In this document: positions 44,515-53,652 of the stretch, piece after piece
Numbering within the stretch: position 1 is the first letter of the stretch
Layout of the letters: each line of letters opens with the position of its first letter
Assembly: GCA_031315995.1 (NCBI GenBank)
Contig: JALDRG010000007.1
Coordinates: 1 to 64,000, forward strand
Direction of reading: 5' to 3'
DNA: 64,000 bases
Source of the DNA: Nitrospira sp.
GTDB lineage: Bacteria; Nitrospirota; Nitrospiria; Nitrospirales; Nitrospiraceae
Position numbers and translations under genes: made by a program
The notes under the pieces: generated by a model
Told to the model about the DNA's origin: nothing
Seen by the model: the letters and a program-made list of their open reading frames with translations, nothing else
Database searches by the model: none

Positions 44515-45306
44515 ATGCGGGTCGGGTATCTTCAGTTTGATCCGGTCTTCGGCGAGGTGGCTCGCAATCTCGACCTCGTGGAGGCTCGACTCGAGCAGGC
44601 GGAGGCCGACCTGCTTGTGTTGCCGGAACTGTGTGCGACCGGTTATCAGTTCGTCTCCCGGGAAGAAGTCTTTCGGCTTGCGGAGCCCGTGCCGGACGGA
44701 GAGACGACGAAACGCCTGGTCGATCTTGCCGCCCGCCGACGGATGACGATCGTCGCTGGGTTGCCGGAACGGGCAGGCGCGCATTGTTTCAATTCTGCGG
44801 TTGTCGTCGGGCCGAAGGGAGTCCTCGGTTGCTACCGCAAGACGCATCTTTTCTTCGAAGAAACGCTCTGGTTTACTCCGGGCGACAGCGGGTTTCACGT
44901 CTGGGATATCGGCCTCGCCAAAGTCGGCGTCATGGTCTGCTTCGACTGGTATTACCCCGAGGCCGCCCGCACGCTGGCATTGCAAGGCGCGGATATCATC
45001 GCCCACCCGTCGAATCTCGTGCTGCCGCATTGCCCGGATTCCATGGTGACGCGCTGTTTGGAAAATCGAGTCTTCAGCGTGACGGCGAATCGGATCGGCA
45101 GCGAAGCCCGTGGAGGTAAAGACCCGCTGACGTATATTGGAATGAGCGAGGTTGTCGGTCCGCGCGGCCGCATTTTGCATCGCGCTCCGCGTGAATCCGA
45201 AGAGCTCACCATCGTTGAGATCGACCCCGCCGAGGCCAGGGTGAAGGCGCTCAATCCCTACAACGACCTCTTGCGCGATCGGCGTCCAGCCTTGTATGGC
45301 GCGTAA
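44515..45306 (+). CDS. Carbon-nitrogen hydrolase (nitrilase superfamily)
   Basis: 263 residues with the Glu-Lys-Cys catalytic triad in its usual settings: LLVLPELCATGYQF (Glu), CYRKTHLFFEETLWF (Lys) and GVMVCFDWYYPEAARTLAL (Cys). It hydrolyses an amide, such as an omega-amide or an N-carbamoyl compound, in the cytoplasm. The substrate cannot be set from sequence. The ATG at 44515 follows a GTG at 44512, which is possible as an alternative start. It starts just after the SmbP terminator. Confidence 0.9.
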   Translation: MRVGYLQFDPVFGEVARNLDLVEARLEQAEADLLVLPELCATGYQFVSREEVFRLAEPVPDGETTKRLVDLAARRRMTIVAGLPERAGAHCFNSAVVVGPKGVLGCYRKTHLFFEETLWFTPGDSGFHVWDIGLAKVGVMVCFDWYYPEAARTLALQGADIIAHPSNLVLPHCPDSMVTRCLENRVFSVTANRIGSEARGGKDPLTYIGMSEVVGPRGRILHRAPRESEELTIVEIDPAEARVKALNPYNDLLRDRRPALYGA

Positions 45307-45370
45307 GCGTACGTCGTATGCTTTTCATGACTCAACTTGCGTCACTTGCGAGCACACGGTAGGATAAACT

Positions 45371-45931
45371 ATGACAACTCCACTCGGGAAAGGCGTATTC
45401 CTTGTGGCAGCGCCGGCGTTGAATGATCCGAACTTCCGGCAGGCGGTGATACTTCTTTGCGAGCATGGGCCGGAAGGGGCGTTGGGCGTGATCGTGAACC
45501 GGCCGACCGCGATGTCCATCTCCGAGGCACTTCCGCAGGTACCGATTTTGGAGGGGCGTCCGCACGTGCTCTATTCCGGCGGCCCGGTTCAAACCAACCA
45601 GGTGATGATGCTCTATCGCATCAATCAAACCCCCGAGAATTCGCACCAGGTGTTTGATGGCGTGTGTCTTGGTGGAGACTTGGAAATCATGGAACGGATC
45701 CTCATGGAACAGCCGGGGAAGGAATCGTTTCGGGCCTATTTGGGGTACTCGGGATGGGGGCCGGGACAGCTGGAGTCGGAAATGCAGGTCGGTTCCTGGA
45801 TTACGCTGCCCGCCGATCCCTCGATTGTGTTTGAAAAAGAACCGACACGCATCTGGTCGGATGTCTTCCTCTCGCTTGACGACGGTTCCCGCCACTATGC
45901 GGATATGCCGTTTGATCCCTCCTCGAACTGA
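45371..45931 (+). CDS. YqgE/AlgH family protein
   Basis: 186 residues matching the AlgH/YqgE (UPF0301) family: FLVAAPALNDPNFRQAVILL at the start, EGALGVIVNRPT, the Gly-Gly-Pro loop (LYSGGPVQTNQVMMLY) and a GYSGWGPGQLESE motif near the middle. The biochemical role of the family is unknown; AlgH was linked to alginate regulation in Pseudomonas. No signal peptide. It lies 64 bases after the hydrolase gene. Confidence 0.92.
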   Translation: MTTPLGKGVFLVAAPALNDPNFRQAVILLCEHGPEGALGVIVNRPTAMSISEALPQVPILEGRPHVLYSGGPVQTNQVMMLYRINQTPENSHQVFDGVCLGGDLEIMERILMEQPGKESFRAYLGYSGWGPGQLESEMQVGSWITLPADPSIVFEKEPTRIWSDVFLSLDDGSRHYADMPFDPSSN

Positions 45932-46062
45932 GCCGCCAGGGCCTCCCGCGATTAGCGAATCGCGTATGGTTCGGGCCCTGCATAATTCGATCCTCATATC
46001 GCGCTAGAAGTCATCAGCCATCGGCCATGCGCCCCGATCTTTGCCGAGAGATGCGTCACGTC

Positions 46063-48927
46063 TCACGAAAGACGGGGCGTTCCCAACACCTTTGCCAGAA
46101 ACCGCCCCGTGTGGGATTCCGCAACCTTTGCGACCTGCTCGGGGCGACCTTCCGCCACGATATGCCCGCCTGCTTCGCCTCCTTCAGGTCCGAGATCGAT
46201 CACCCAATCGGCTGTCTTGATGACATCCAGGTTGTGCTCGACGACGATGAGGGTGTTGCCGGCGTCCACGAGCTTATGCAGGACTGTCAGCAGTTTTTTG
46301 ATGTCGTCCAGGTGTAAGCCGGTAGTCGGCTCATCGAGGATGTAAAGCAGGTTGTGTGCCGAGGGATCTTTCAGTTCGGCGGCGATCTTCAGCCGTTGCG
46401 CTTCTCCACCCGATAGAGTCGTGGCCGATTGGCCCAGCTGAAGATACCCCAATCCGATCGACGAGAGCAGATACAGTTTTTCGGTCAGCTTCGGAGACCC
46501 TGAGAAAAAGGCCTGCGCCTCTGTGACGGTGAGGTTCAGGACATCGTGGATCGTTTTGCCCCGGTACCGGATGCTCAGCACCTCCGGCTTGAAGCGCTTC
46601 CCGTCGCACTGTTCGCAGGTGGCATAGATGTCCTCGAAGAAATACATCTCCAGTTTTTCGTATCCGTTCCCTTCGCAGCGCTCGCAGCGTCCGTCGGCGG
46701 AATTGAAGGAGAAGTGTCCGGGTGTCAGGCCCCGGCGCAGGGCGTCCCGCTCGGAAGCGAATAGGGTGCGGACCTCGTCGAATGCCTTCAGGTAGGTGAT
46801 GGGGTTGGATCGAGGCGTCCGGCCGATCGGTTGCTGGTCGATGAGGCGCACACCGTTCACATGTTCCAGTCCCTTAATGGCCTGAAACTTCCCCATCGGG
46901 AGCGACGCAATGCGAAAGGCGCGGGCCGCGGCGCGGTACAGCGTTTTTTCGATGAGGGTGCTTTTGCCCGATCCCGACACGCCGGTGACGCAGATGAGCA
47001 TGTGGAGCGGAATGCGGACCACGAGATTCTTGAGATTGTGCTCGGCAGCGCCCGCGATACTCAGCACGGTACCGTTGCCCGAGCGCCTGCTTTTCGGTAG
47101 CGGAATGCTGTTCTCACCGCGCAGATAACGGGCGGTGAGCGATGTCGGATCGGCGAGGAATTGTTCGCGCGGTGCTGCGCAGACCACGTGCCCACCCTGC
47201 TCGCCTGAACCGGGTCCCATTTCGACGATGTGGTCGGCAGCCTGAATCATCGACGGATCGTGCTCCACCACGACGACGGTGTTGCCATGGTCGGCGAGAT
47301 CGCGAAGGATCCCGGCCAGGGTGTCCGTGTCGCGCGCATGTAAGCCGATCGTCGGTTCATCCAACACGTACAGTGTGCCCACCAAGCGGGAGCCGAGCTG
47401 GTTGGCCAGGGCAATTCGTTGCGCTTCCCCGCCGGACAAGGTTTTTGTCTGCCGCGACAGCGTGAGGTAGCTCAATCCTACGCGGAGCAGGAAGCTCAGC
47501 TTCGCGTGGAGTTGGCGCAGGATGTCCTTGGCAATCTCCGCATCGAAGGCGGGCAGAGTCAATCGCTCAAACCAGGCGGCTGCCGCTTCAATGGTGAGTT
47601 CACCGATCTCCACGATATCCTGTCCCGCCAGTTTGACGAACCGGGCGGCCGGTTTCAGGCGACTGCCATGGCAGGTCGGGCAGGTAGCGGGACTCCGGTA
47701 GCGACTGAGCAGCACCCGTACATGCAGTTTGTAGCGTTTGGTTTCTAAATAGTCGAAGTATTGCCTGATGCCTTCAACCTGCTCACTGCCTTCCCAAATA
47801 AGTTGCTGTACCTCGGTGGGAAGTTCCTGAAAGGGAACCGTCAGATCGATCCCCTGCTTTTTCATCGCCAACAGCATTTGCTTCTGCCACCAGTCCGAGC
47901 CCGGCTTGCTCCAAGGCTCGATCACGCCGCCGGCGAGCGATTTGTTACGGTCAGGGATGACCAGATCCTTATCGTATTGCAGAATATTGCCGAACCCTTT
48001 GCATTCCGGGCAGGCTCCGAGCGGGTGGTTGAAGGAGAACAGCAGCGGGCGTAACGGTTCGAACATCCGCCCGCAGCCCTGACAGCGAAAGTGGGTGCTG
48101 TAGGTCCGAAGCCTCTGTCCGATCACCAGTACCTGGCAGATGCCTTCGGCTTCCTGAAACGCCGTTTCGACGGCTTCGATCAACCGGTGGCGGTTATCCG
48201 TCCTAAGGACGAGTCGATCGAGCACGACCTGGATGCCCGATTCGCGAGCCTCCGGGAGCACGGCCTGCTCGTGGAGATCCAGGAGTTCATCCCCGCATCG
48301 CAGCCGGGTAAATCCACGTTTCAGGAGTGAGTCGAGCAGGGAGCGGTCGTGGCCCGGACCGAGATCCTTGAGGGGGAAGAGCACCATCGCCCGCGCGTCA
48401 GGGAATCGTGCCAGCAGTTCCTCGGCGACCGACCCCGGATGGTAACCGCGCGCCTCCTGCTTGCAAGCCGGGCAGACGGGTTTGCCGATTTTGGCGAACA
48501 GCAGCCGCAGCAGGTCGGCAAGTTCCGTGGCGGTTCCTACCGTCGAGCGGGCCGTACGGATCGGATTTTTCTGCTCAATGGCGATTGCGGGGCGGATATT
48601 GGTCATGCGATCGACGTCGGGCCGGTTCACCTTATCGAGAAACATCCGCGCATAGGTCGAGAGGGATTCCACATAACGCCACTGCCCTTCCGCAAACAGC
48701 GTGTCGAAGGCCAACGAGGATTTGCCGGATCCAGACAGCCCGGTGATCGCAGTGACGTGGTTGTGCGGAATCCGCAGGGAAATATTCTTCAGATTATTTT
48801 GGCGCGCACCTTCCACGATCAAGTCGTTCGAGGTTCGATCTGGGGGAGTACGGTTGGCCACAGTGGCGGTTCCTTCAGGAGAAAGACCGACCATGGTAGC
48901 AAGCGCCGCAGTGGTGTGCAATGTCAC
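46063..48927 (-). CDS. uvrA: UvrA-family excinuclease ATPase
   Basis: 954 residues. Two ABC-type ATPase modules: Walker A GLSGSGKSSLAFDTLFAEGQ (about 60-75) and GVSGSGKSTLIEKTL (about 640), each with an LSGGEAQR signature (TKTLSGGEAQRIALANQL, TTLSGGEAQRLKIAAEL). Zinc fingers of the UvrA type (CPAC, CPTC, CERCEGNGYEKLEMYF...CEQC) are present. It recognises bulky DNA damage with UvrB. The N-terminal leader (about 30 residues) differs from standard UvrA, and several stretches diverge from the E. coli protein, so a second UvrA paralogue in this genome is possible. It is convergent with the AlgH gene. Confidence 0.93.
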   Translation of the reverse strand: MTLHTTAALATMVGLSPEGTATVANRTPPDRTSNDLIVEGARQNNLKNISLRIPHNHVTAITGLSGSGKSSLAFDTLFAEGQWRYVESLSTYARMFLDKVNRPDVDRMTNIRPAIAIEQKNPIRTARSTVGTATELADLLRLLFAKIGKPVCPACKQEARGYHPGSVAEELLARFPDARAMVLFPLKDLGPGHDRSLLDSLLKRGFTRLRCGDELLDLHEQAVLPEARESGIQVVLDRLVLRTDNRHRLIEAVETAFQEAEGICQVLVIGQRLRTYSTHFRCQGCGRMFEPLRPLLFSFNHPLGACPECKGFGNILQYDKDLVIPDRNKSLAGGVIEPWSKPGSDWWQKQMLLAMKKQGIDLTVPFQELPTEVQQLIWEGSEQVEGIRQYFDYLETKRYKLHVRVLLSRYRSPATCPTCHGSRLKPAARFVKLAGQDIVEIGELTIEAAAAWFERLTLPAFDAEIAKDILRQLHAKLSFLLRVGLSYLTLSRQTKTLSGGEAQRIALANQLGSRLVGTLYVLDEPTIGLHARDTDTLAGILRDLADHGNTVVVVEHDPSMIQAADHIVEMGPGSGEQGGHVVCAAPREQFLADPTSLTARYLRGENSIPLPKSRRSGNGTVLSIAGAAEHNLKNLVVRIPLHMLICVTGVSGSGKSTLIEKTLYRAAARAFRIASLPMGKFQAIKGLEHVNGVRLIDQQPIGRTPRSNPITYLKAFDEVRTLFASERDALRRGLTPGHFSFNSADGRCERCEGNGYEKLEMYFFEDIYATCEQCDGKRFKPEVLSIRYRGKTIHDVLNLTVTEAQAFFSGSPKLTEKLYLLSSIGLGYLQLGQSATTLSGGEAQRLKIAAELKDPSAHNLLYILDEPTTGLHLDDIKKLLTVLHKLVDAGNTLIVVEHNLDVIKTADWVIDLGPEGGEAGGHIVAEGRPEQVAKVAESHTGRFLAKVLGTPRLS

Positions 48928-49003
48928 CTGCCGGCGCCGGAGCTGAGACCTGTGTGATCATCCCGAGCAAATTCGTATAATGGCCCACTCCTCGGAGGAC
49001 TCT

Positions 49004-49777
49004 ATGGTTGATCGATCGGCCTATCTCGCGCGTATCAGATATGAAGGAGCCGTGCTTCCGTCCGCCGAGACGCTACGCGCTCTGCACCTGGCTCATGTCC
49101 TGACAGTGCCGTTCGAAAATCTGGACGTCCATCTTCGCCGGCCCATCTCGCTGGATCCCGCGGACCTCTTTCGGAAGATCGTGCTCAGTCGTCGGGGCGG
49201 ATACTGTTTCGAGTTGAACGGATTGTTTGCGCTCCTGCTGGAGGAACTTGGATTTGTCGTCAGGCGACTGGCCGCCAGGGTGTTGTATGGGACGGAAGGC
49301 GTAAGGCCGCGGAGTCACCAAGTGCTGCTCGTTCATCTGGACGGGGAGCGTTGGCTTGTCGATGTTGGGTTCGGAGGGCAGGGATTGCGCGAACCGTTGC
49401 TCTTCGTGGCTGGTCAGGAACATCGGCAAGGGCCGGATCAATTTAGGCTCACGACGGACGAGCGGGGAGAGCATGTGCTGGAATGTCGCCTCGAGGAGGC
49501 CTGGACGAATCTCTATTCATTCGCGCTCGACCCCTGGCTGCCGGTGGACTACCAGTTTGCCAACTATTACCACTCTCACGCACCTGAATCGCCCTTCGTT
49601 CAGCGACTGATATGCACGATGCCCACCCTGGATGGGCGGAAGATATTCACCGAGAAACTGCTCAAAGTTCGCGGGCTGGACGATACACAGAAACATCATG
49701 TAACGAGTGAAGGGGAGTGCCAACAGCTGCTCCAAGAGCACTTTGGATTGACCATTAACGATCACTTGAGGTTTTGA
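49004..49777 (+). CDS. nat: Arylamine N-acetyltransferase
   Basis: 257 residues with the NAT catalytic triad: Cys68 in SRRGGYCFELNGLFALLL, His105 in RPRSHQVLLV and Asp120 in WLVDVGFGG. It should transfer an acetyl group from acetyl-CoA to aromatic amines or hydrazines. The ATG at 49004 has GGAGGA upstream; an in-frame ATG at 48980 is less likely. It is divergent from uvrA and alone. Confidence 0.92.
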   Translation: MVDRSAYLARIRYEGAVLPSAETLRALHLAHVLTVPFENLDVHLRRPISLDPADLFRKIVLSRRGGYCFELNGLFALLLEELGFVVRRLAARVLYGTEGVRPRSHQVLLVHLDGERWLVDVGFGGQGLREPLLFVAGQEHRQGPDQFRLTTDERGEHVLECRLEEAWTNLYSFALDPWLPVDYQFANYYHSHAPESPFVQRLICTMPTLDGRKIFTEKLLKVRGLDDTQKHHVTSEGECQQLLQEHFGLTINDHLRF

Positions 49778-49790
49778 ATGCTTGCCTCAA

Positions 49791-50060
49791 TCATTGCCTC
49801 TTGGCGCTCCACGGGCCATATACGGAACCTTGATTCGAGCCGCCGTAATCGCAGATCGTTTCGTACACACCCTCCGACCTGGTCTGGTAGGTCGAGCAAC
49901 GCCGGCCGTTCTCATCTGAGGAATGTCCGATCGGACTCCGCATCGGCTGTAAAAGGAGGGAGCATCCACTCACCGAGCCGAGCAGTACGAGCAGTATGAC
50001 GGCATGAATCCTCACAGTGCGTCTGCCTGCATATGCCGGTCCGTCCTGTCTTGATTTCAT
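49791..50060 (-). CDS. Small lipoprotein, start uncertain
   Basis: The mature part is short: a lipobox in GSVSGC is followed by SLLLQPMRSPIGHSSDENGR and a Cys/Tyr/Gly-rich tail. From the ATG at 50060 the protein has 89 residues; a GTG at 50015 directly begins the signal peptide (VRIHAVILLVLLG) and gives 74. The two late cysteines (RRCSTY and ETICDYGG) could form a disulfide bond, which suits a periplasmic or outer-membrane lipoprotein. No family was recognised. It is convergent with nat and divergent from mazE. Confidence 0.55.
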   Translation of the reverse strand: MKSRQDGPAYAGRRTVRIHAVILLVLLGSVSGCSLLLQPMRSPIGHSSDENGRRCSTYQTRSEGVYETICDYGGSNQGSVYGPWSAKRQ

Positions 50061-50275
50061 TCTTCCATTATTCAAGAATCCCCCGAGTCGAGGCAAGCTT
50101 GCGCAATATTGTGTATGAGGCGTGGATGTGCGTCGGACTCCTTCGATTTCTGCGGCGCAGGAAAATGCCGCGCGGATCGTCACCAAGGTCCGAACTGAAG
50201 GTCATGACACAGCTGTGGCGGGAATCATCGGATGGATGCGCAGCTCAACTAGGGGGATAGACGGCGGACCGTGGC

Positions 50276-50303
50276 GAAGAAATGGTGCCAAGAATGATTT
50301 CTC
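50276..50303. repeat. Left copy of a 28/29-base direct repeat flanking mazEF
   Basis: The stretch starting GAAGAAATGGTGCCA is repeated at 51184-51212 with one substitution and one extra T. The two copies bracket the mazEF genes at a distance of about 900 bases. The right copy lies at the edge of an IS110-type transposase remnant, so the repeats probably come from mobile DNA. Confidence 0.65.
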
Positions 50304-50335
50304 CTTCCATCCACGGCATGCTGCAGTAGAATTTG

Positions 50336-50347
50336 GTAACATGTTAC
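50336..50347. promoter_or_regulatory. Operator-like palindrome upstream of mazE
   Basis: GTAACATGTTAC is a perfect 12-base palindrome about 50 bases before the mazE start. A related half-site, TGGTAACGTG, follows at about 50357. This is the usual position for self-repression by the antitoxin or toxin-antitoxin complex. Confidence 0.6.
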
Positions 50348-50397
50348 GAAGGCATGTGGTAACGTGTGATCAGAAGACAGCAGAGGGAGAAAATCCT

Positions 50398-50619
50398 ATG
50401 CCCTCCGAGACACATCTGCGCTCGAAAGAGAAGCAGAGCCGATACCGGAGCCGATTGCGCCAAAAGGGTTTGCGGCCGGTGCAGATCTGGGTTCCGGACA
50501 CCCGTGCTGCCGGGTTTGCAACTGAATGTCGCAGGCAGGCGCGCCTTGTGGCACGGTCCGCGCAGGAAAGGCCTGTTCTTGACTTCATCTCAGAGATCGC
50601 TGATTGGGACAATGGATGA
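50398..50619 (+). CDS. mazE: MazE-like antitoxin (DUF3018 type)
   Basis: 73 residues. The start is basic and polar (SETHLRSKEKQSRYRSRLRQ), followed by the core GLRPVQIWVPDTRAAGFATE and a helical end with DFISEIADWD. This is the antitoxin family that pairs with MazF/PemK toxins: a DNA-binding N-terminus and a C-terminal tail that covers the toxin. AGAGGGAG lies upstream of the ATG. The stop overlaps the toxin start by 4 bases. Confidence 0.85.
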   Translation: MPSETHLRSKEKQSRYRSRLRQKGLRPVQIWVPDTRAAGFATECRRQARLVARSAQERPVLDFISEIADWDNG

Positions 50620-50942
50620 AGCGCGGCGATCTTGTTGCGGTCGCTGCCAAGGGCCACTATAGCGGAAAACCGCGGCCTGCCCTTGTGCTGCAATCCAATC
50701 TCTTCTCTGCGCTCGGGAGCGTGACGATCTGCCTCCTGACGACCGAATTTCTTGATGCGCCGCTGTTTCGCCTTGCCGTTGAGCCTTCGCCGAAAAATGG
50801 CCTGAAGCAGCCCTCGCAGATTATGATCGATAAGATCGTGCCCGTTCCTCATGACGCAATTGGTGCCCGGATCGGCTCGCTCGATCATGAAGCGATGGCC
50901 CGCGTCGACCGCTCCCTGGCCGTATTTCTCGGGATCGTCTAA
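50616..50942 (+). CDS. mazF: MazF/PemK-type endoribonuclease toxin
   Basis: 108 residues from an ATG overlapping the antitoxin stop (ATGA). Family signatures are MKRGDLVAVAAKGHYSGKPR, RPALVLQSN, the core strand VTICLLTTEF and KQPSQIMIDKIVPV, with the conserved Arg and Thr of the mRNA-cleaving site. It is intact, so the module is probably functional. The flanking direct repeats suggest arrival by mobile DNA. Confidence 0.88.
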   Translation: MKRGDLVAVAAKGHYSGKPRPALVLQSNLFSALGSVTICLLTTEFLDAPLFRLAVEPSPKNGLKQPSQIMIDKIVPVPHDAIGARIGSLDHEAMARVDRSLAVFLGIV

Positions 50943-51092
50943 CCTTCGCTCCCCAACTGGTGGTTGCCGGTCTTGAAGGCCTCGCTGCTTGGTGTGCTTT
51001 CAGGCAGGACGATTCCACCGCCTGCGGACTCTTCACACTCTCTGGGGTCAGCGAACTTCTTGAAGATCAAGTGGCTGACTGACTGAATCACG

Positions 51093-51185
51093 CTACCAGG
51101 TTCGACGTTTCACCATGACATTTAGAATCGTGAGCAGTTTCCGCATGCACGCCGTCAGCGCCAACTTCTTGCCTTCACCGCCTGA
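51093..51185 (-). pseudogene. C-terminal remnant of an IS110-family transposase
   Basis: The last 27 or so residues on the minus strand (GEGKKLALTACMRKLLTILN then VMVKRRTW and a stop) match the conserved C-terminus of IS110/IS116 transposases (ALTACMRKLLTILNAM). No catalytic DEDD or Ser domain remains, so this is a fragment. It lies beside the right copy of the direct repeat and downstream of mazF. Confidence 0.72.
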
Positions 51186-51212
51186 AGAAATGGTGCCAGG
51201 AATGATTTTCTC
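51184..51212. repeat. Right copy of the direct repeat flanking mazEF
   Basis: Same orientation as the copy at 50276-50303 and 27 of 29 positions identical. It abuts the IS110 transposase remnant at 51093-51185. Confidence 0.65.
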
Positions 51213-51277
51213 ACACAAGCGGTAGGGGCATGTTGGACAGGCTATCCTCCTGCCCTGAGCCTGTTGGTGCAGTTCCG

Positions 51278-51718
51278 CTAGTTGCGCCCGCCTCTTTCCA
51301 GCCGGACTGATTGCACCGACCAGTCGAGCCCTTCCATCGGCACATTGCGCCCATCGACGGCTTCGATGCGGATCGTGATGGCCTGCTGCGTGATTAGGCG
51401 GTTGGCTAACAAGCCGATGGGGCGCGTTACGTCGATCAGCAGGGTCGGCAGGCGTCGCGGAGCCGATCCAACCGACCGGTCCCCCACGATGCCCGCCGAG
51501 CCCAGCAAGACCGGCTCTGCACCTTCGACGATCGCCGTTGCCCGCAGTTTGAACGGTTGTCCCCCTCTGACCGTCATGCCCTCCAGCACCAATCTGACGT
51601 GGGAGGCCTGTTGCCACCCGGACGGTAAGTCGACGGAGAACCGGTGCGGTCCTTCCTCCGCATGAACCGCCAGTGCAGCCAGGATCATGACGCTCGCGAG
51701 CCAGGAGATAAGTCCCAT
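51278..51718 (-). CDS. Exported hypothetical protein downstream of tyrosinase
   Basis: 146 residues with a signal peptide (MGLISWLASVMILAALAVHA, cut after about residue 20) and a beta-rich mature part (HRFSVDLPSGWQQASHVRLV then VRGGQPFKLRATAI). It starts two bases before the end of the tyrosinase gene on the same strand, so the two are probably translated together. I do not recognise the family. It may assist the tyrosinase in the periplasm, as many tyrosinases need a small helper for copper loading, but no His/Met-rich copper motif is seen here. Confidence 0.72.
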   Translation of the reverse strand: MGLISWLASVMILAALAVHAEEGPHRFSVDLPSGWQQASHVRLVLEGMTVRGGQPFKLRATAIVEGAEPVLLGSAGIVGDRSVGSAPRRLPTLLIDVTRPIGLLANRLITQQAITIRIEAVDGRNVPMEGLDWSVQSVRLERGGRN

Positions 51719-51720
51719 AG

Positions 51721-53153
51721 TTACCGTTCCTCGCGTTCCATCTCTGCGACGGACAGCACGACGTCCTTCGCCCGTACCGGGATGACTTTTCGAGCCTCAG
51801 GTTTGACTCCGCGCTCGACCAGGGCCAGGCGCACCGGACCGACAGTGCCGCTCAGGGCTTCGAGTTTGGCGGTGGAGAGCCTGACAGCGATGTTTCGGGC
51901 GTTCTTCGATAAATGCCGCCGCTCCCGATCGTTCAACACCACCGGCACAGTACCGAGGTAGGCCTTGCTGCCGGGTCCTTCATCGGCTTTCGCCGCCTCG
52001 GGAGTCGCATAGAGTCGATACACAGCGCTCTTTTCCGTGGGAACGGCGAGGTCGTTCAAGTGCAGTCTCGCGCGTCCTCCCTGCTCGACGACTTTCATCA
52101 TCTTAGCACGCGTCTGCCCAGCAAACTTCAGGGTCTGGCTGACCCGCCAGTCGGTCTTGATGGGGAACCAATCGAGGAGGCAGGGCTGCTCCAAGAACTT
52201 CGACGGCCCATAGGTGTAACGCAATTAGTGTCGTGGTTCAGGACCTGCGAGGCCTTGATCGACCGCCACACTTTGTTTTCGTCGTAGAAATTCCATGTCA
52301 GGTCCAAGAAAGCCGCAGCCGTCGGGTTCGTATGGGTGGACGAGGCCTTGTTCCAGTCCGACCACATCTTGTCCACGTTGGCATGGTGCGCGTAGAAGAC
52401 GGGATCTTTCCCGGCTGAATCGAAGAAGCCCATGTCGCCGCCGACATCGACGTGGACGGCGCCGTGGGGTGTTCCCTCCGGGATGCCGCTGCCGCTCGTC
52501 GTGCCACCGAACTCCGTGAAGGTGTCCGCCGTGAGGGCGGCCTCCATCACGTCTTCCCCGACATCTTCTTCCGGGATTTCATCCGTTGGGTCCATGCTGC
52601 GGGTCCCGTTCCACAGGGGGTTGCTGTTGTCGTTCGGATCGCTGTAGGCGCCGGGAAGCTTGCGGTGGCTCGGAGTGTCCCAGTCCCAGTAGGGAAGGCG
52701 GAAATTCATGTCGCCGATCAGCTTCCCGAGGATCCGTTCGTGAAAGTAGAGATAGGCGCGGTGCCAGGCGAAGAATTGCCAGGTGAAATGGACCTGAGTG
52801 CCGACGCCGCAGTACCAGCAATGGACGTTGGCCTGCCGCAGGAATCCTCGCGGGTCGTTCGGGGCGCTGGTATCGAGCGCGCGCATGGCCTTGTAGGCAT
52901 CCTTGAGTTGTGTGATCTCCGCCGCACTCAGGGTACTGGCAGGGCGGCGCGGTAGGATCATGCGACAGTCCCTGCGCCTCGGCTTGGGTGTCCCGGGATT
53001 ACCCGGAGGTTCGCACACGGCCAGCACCGACTCCGGCAAAGCCAGGCCGCCGAACAGGCCCGCGCCCAGCGCCCCGACACCCAATCCCATTCGCTGAAGA
53101 AATGACCTCCGCGACGGCATGATCGCCCCCATTCGGTCGTCCAGATTCGACAT
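51721..53153 (-). CDS. Tyrosinase-type copper oxidase with one frameshift
   Basis: Dicopper tyrosinase domain. The Tat signal is SRRSFLQRMGLGVGALGAGL. The first copper site is VHCWYCG...HFTWQFFAWHRAYL (three His) and the second is HGAVHVDVGGDMGFF with FYAHHANVDKMWSDW. The ATG at 53153 has AAGGAGG upstream. The frame breaks near 52207, just after NHDTN: one base is missing, and the normal continuation (LRYTYGPSKFLEQ) runs in the next frame to a stop at 51721. Restored length is about 478 residues, with a C-terminal domain of the usual kind. The break is either a sequencing error or a recent mutation. It would oxidise phenols in the periplasm. Confidence 0.85.
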
Positions 53154-53652
53154 GGCCTGCCTCCTTGTATGTGGCTTCGGCTGGGAAGGCTCCGCGCCAT
53201 CCCCAGCACGAGGCCCTGGTTGGATGGGGCAGCGAGGCATCAATATCCATGCCATGAGCGGATGCGCCTCCCGGTCGTGAGAGATGCGCGGATTCTCGGC
53301 CTGGTGTCGAAGGATTCCCTGTCAATCCCGTAGGGGTTCGTATCCGATGGGATACGGTGCCGCCCGAATAGATACAGCTGCGGTGGAATTTTTTCGACCA
53401 ACGCAATTTTTGTGAACCCTCATTCTTCCAGTGATCTCAAGAAAAGTAGAGATGTTTTCTCTCTGCTATCGGCAGTAGCTGAAGTGTACGGATCTGGTCC
53501 ATCCAGAAATCTCCATTCTGGATCGCCGGATGTCTTGATTGCCGGGATTCCACATCTGAGTAGGTGGAATCCGCTGACAGAGGAATCGTGAACTGAGATT
53601 GGGAAGTTAAATTGGCGTGGTTGGCTATGACAGCTTGTTCGGTATCGCCCCC
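53154..53652. other. Non-coding stretch upstream of the tyrosinase gene
   Basis: Holds the tyrosinase promoter region. No supported gene was found; a long minus-strand frame (53420-54286) crosses the hepT/mntA remnants in the wrong frame and has no own homology. No strong repeats were noticed. Confidence 0.4.

Noticed and set aside
50012..50022. CTCACAGTGCG as a sixth regulon site
   Set aside because: It breaks the GCAC half of the core, overlaps the lipoprotein gene and has no -24/-12 element at the right distance.
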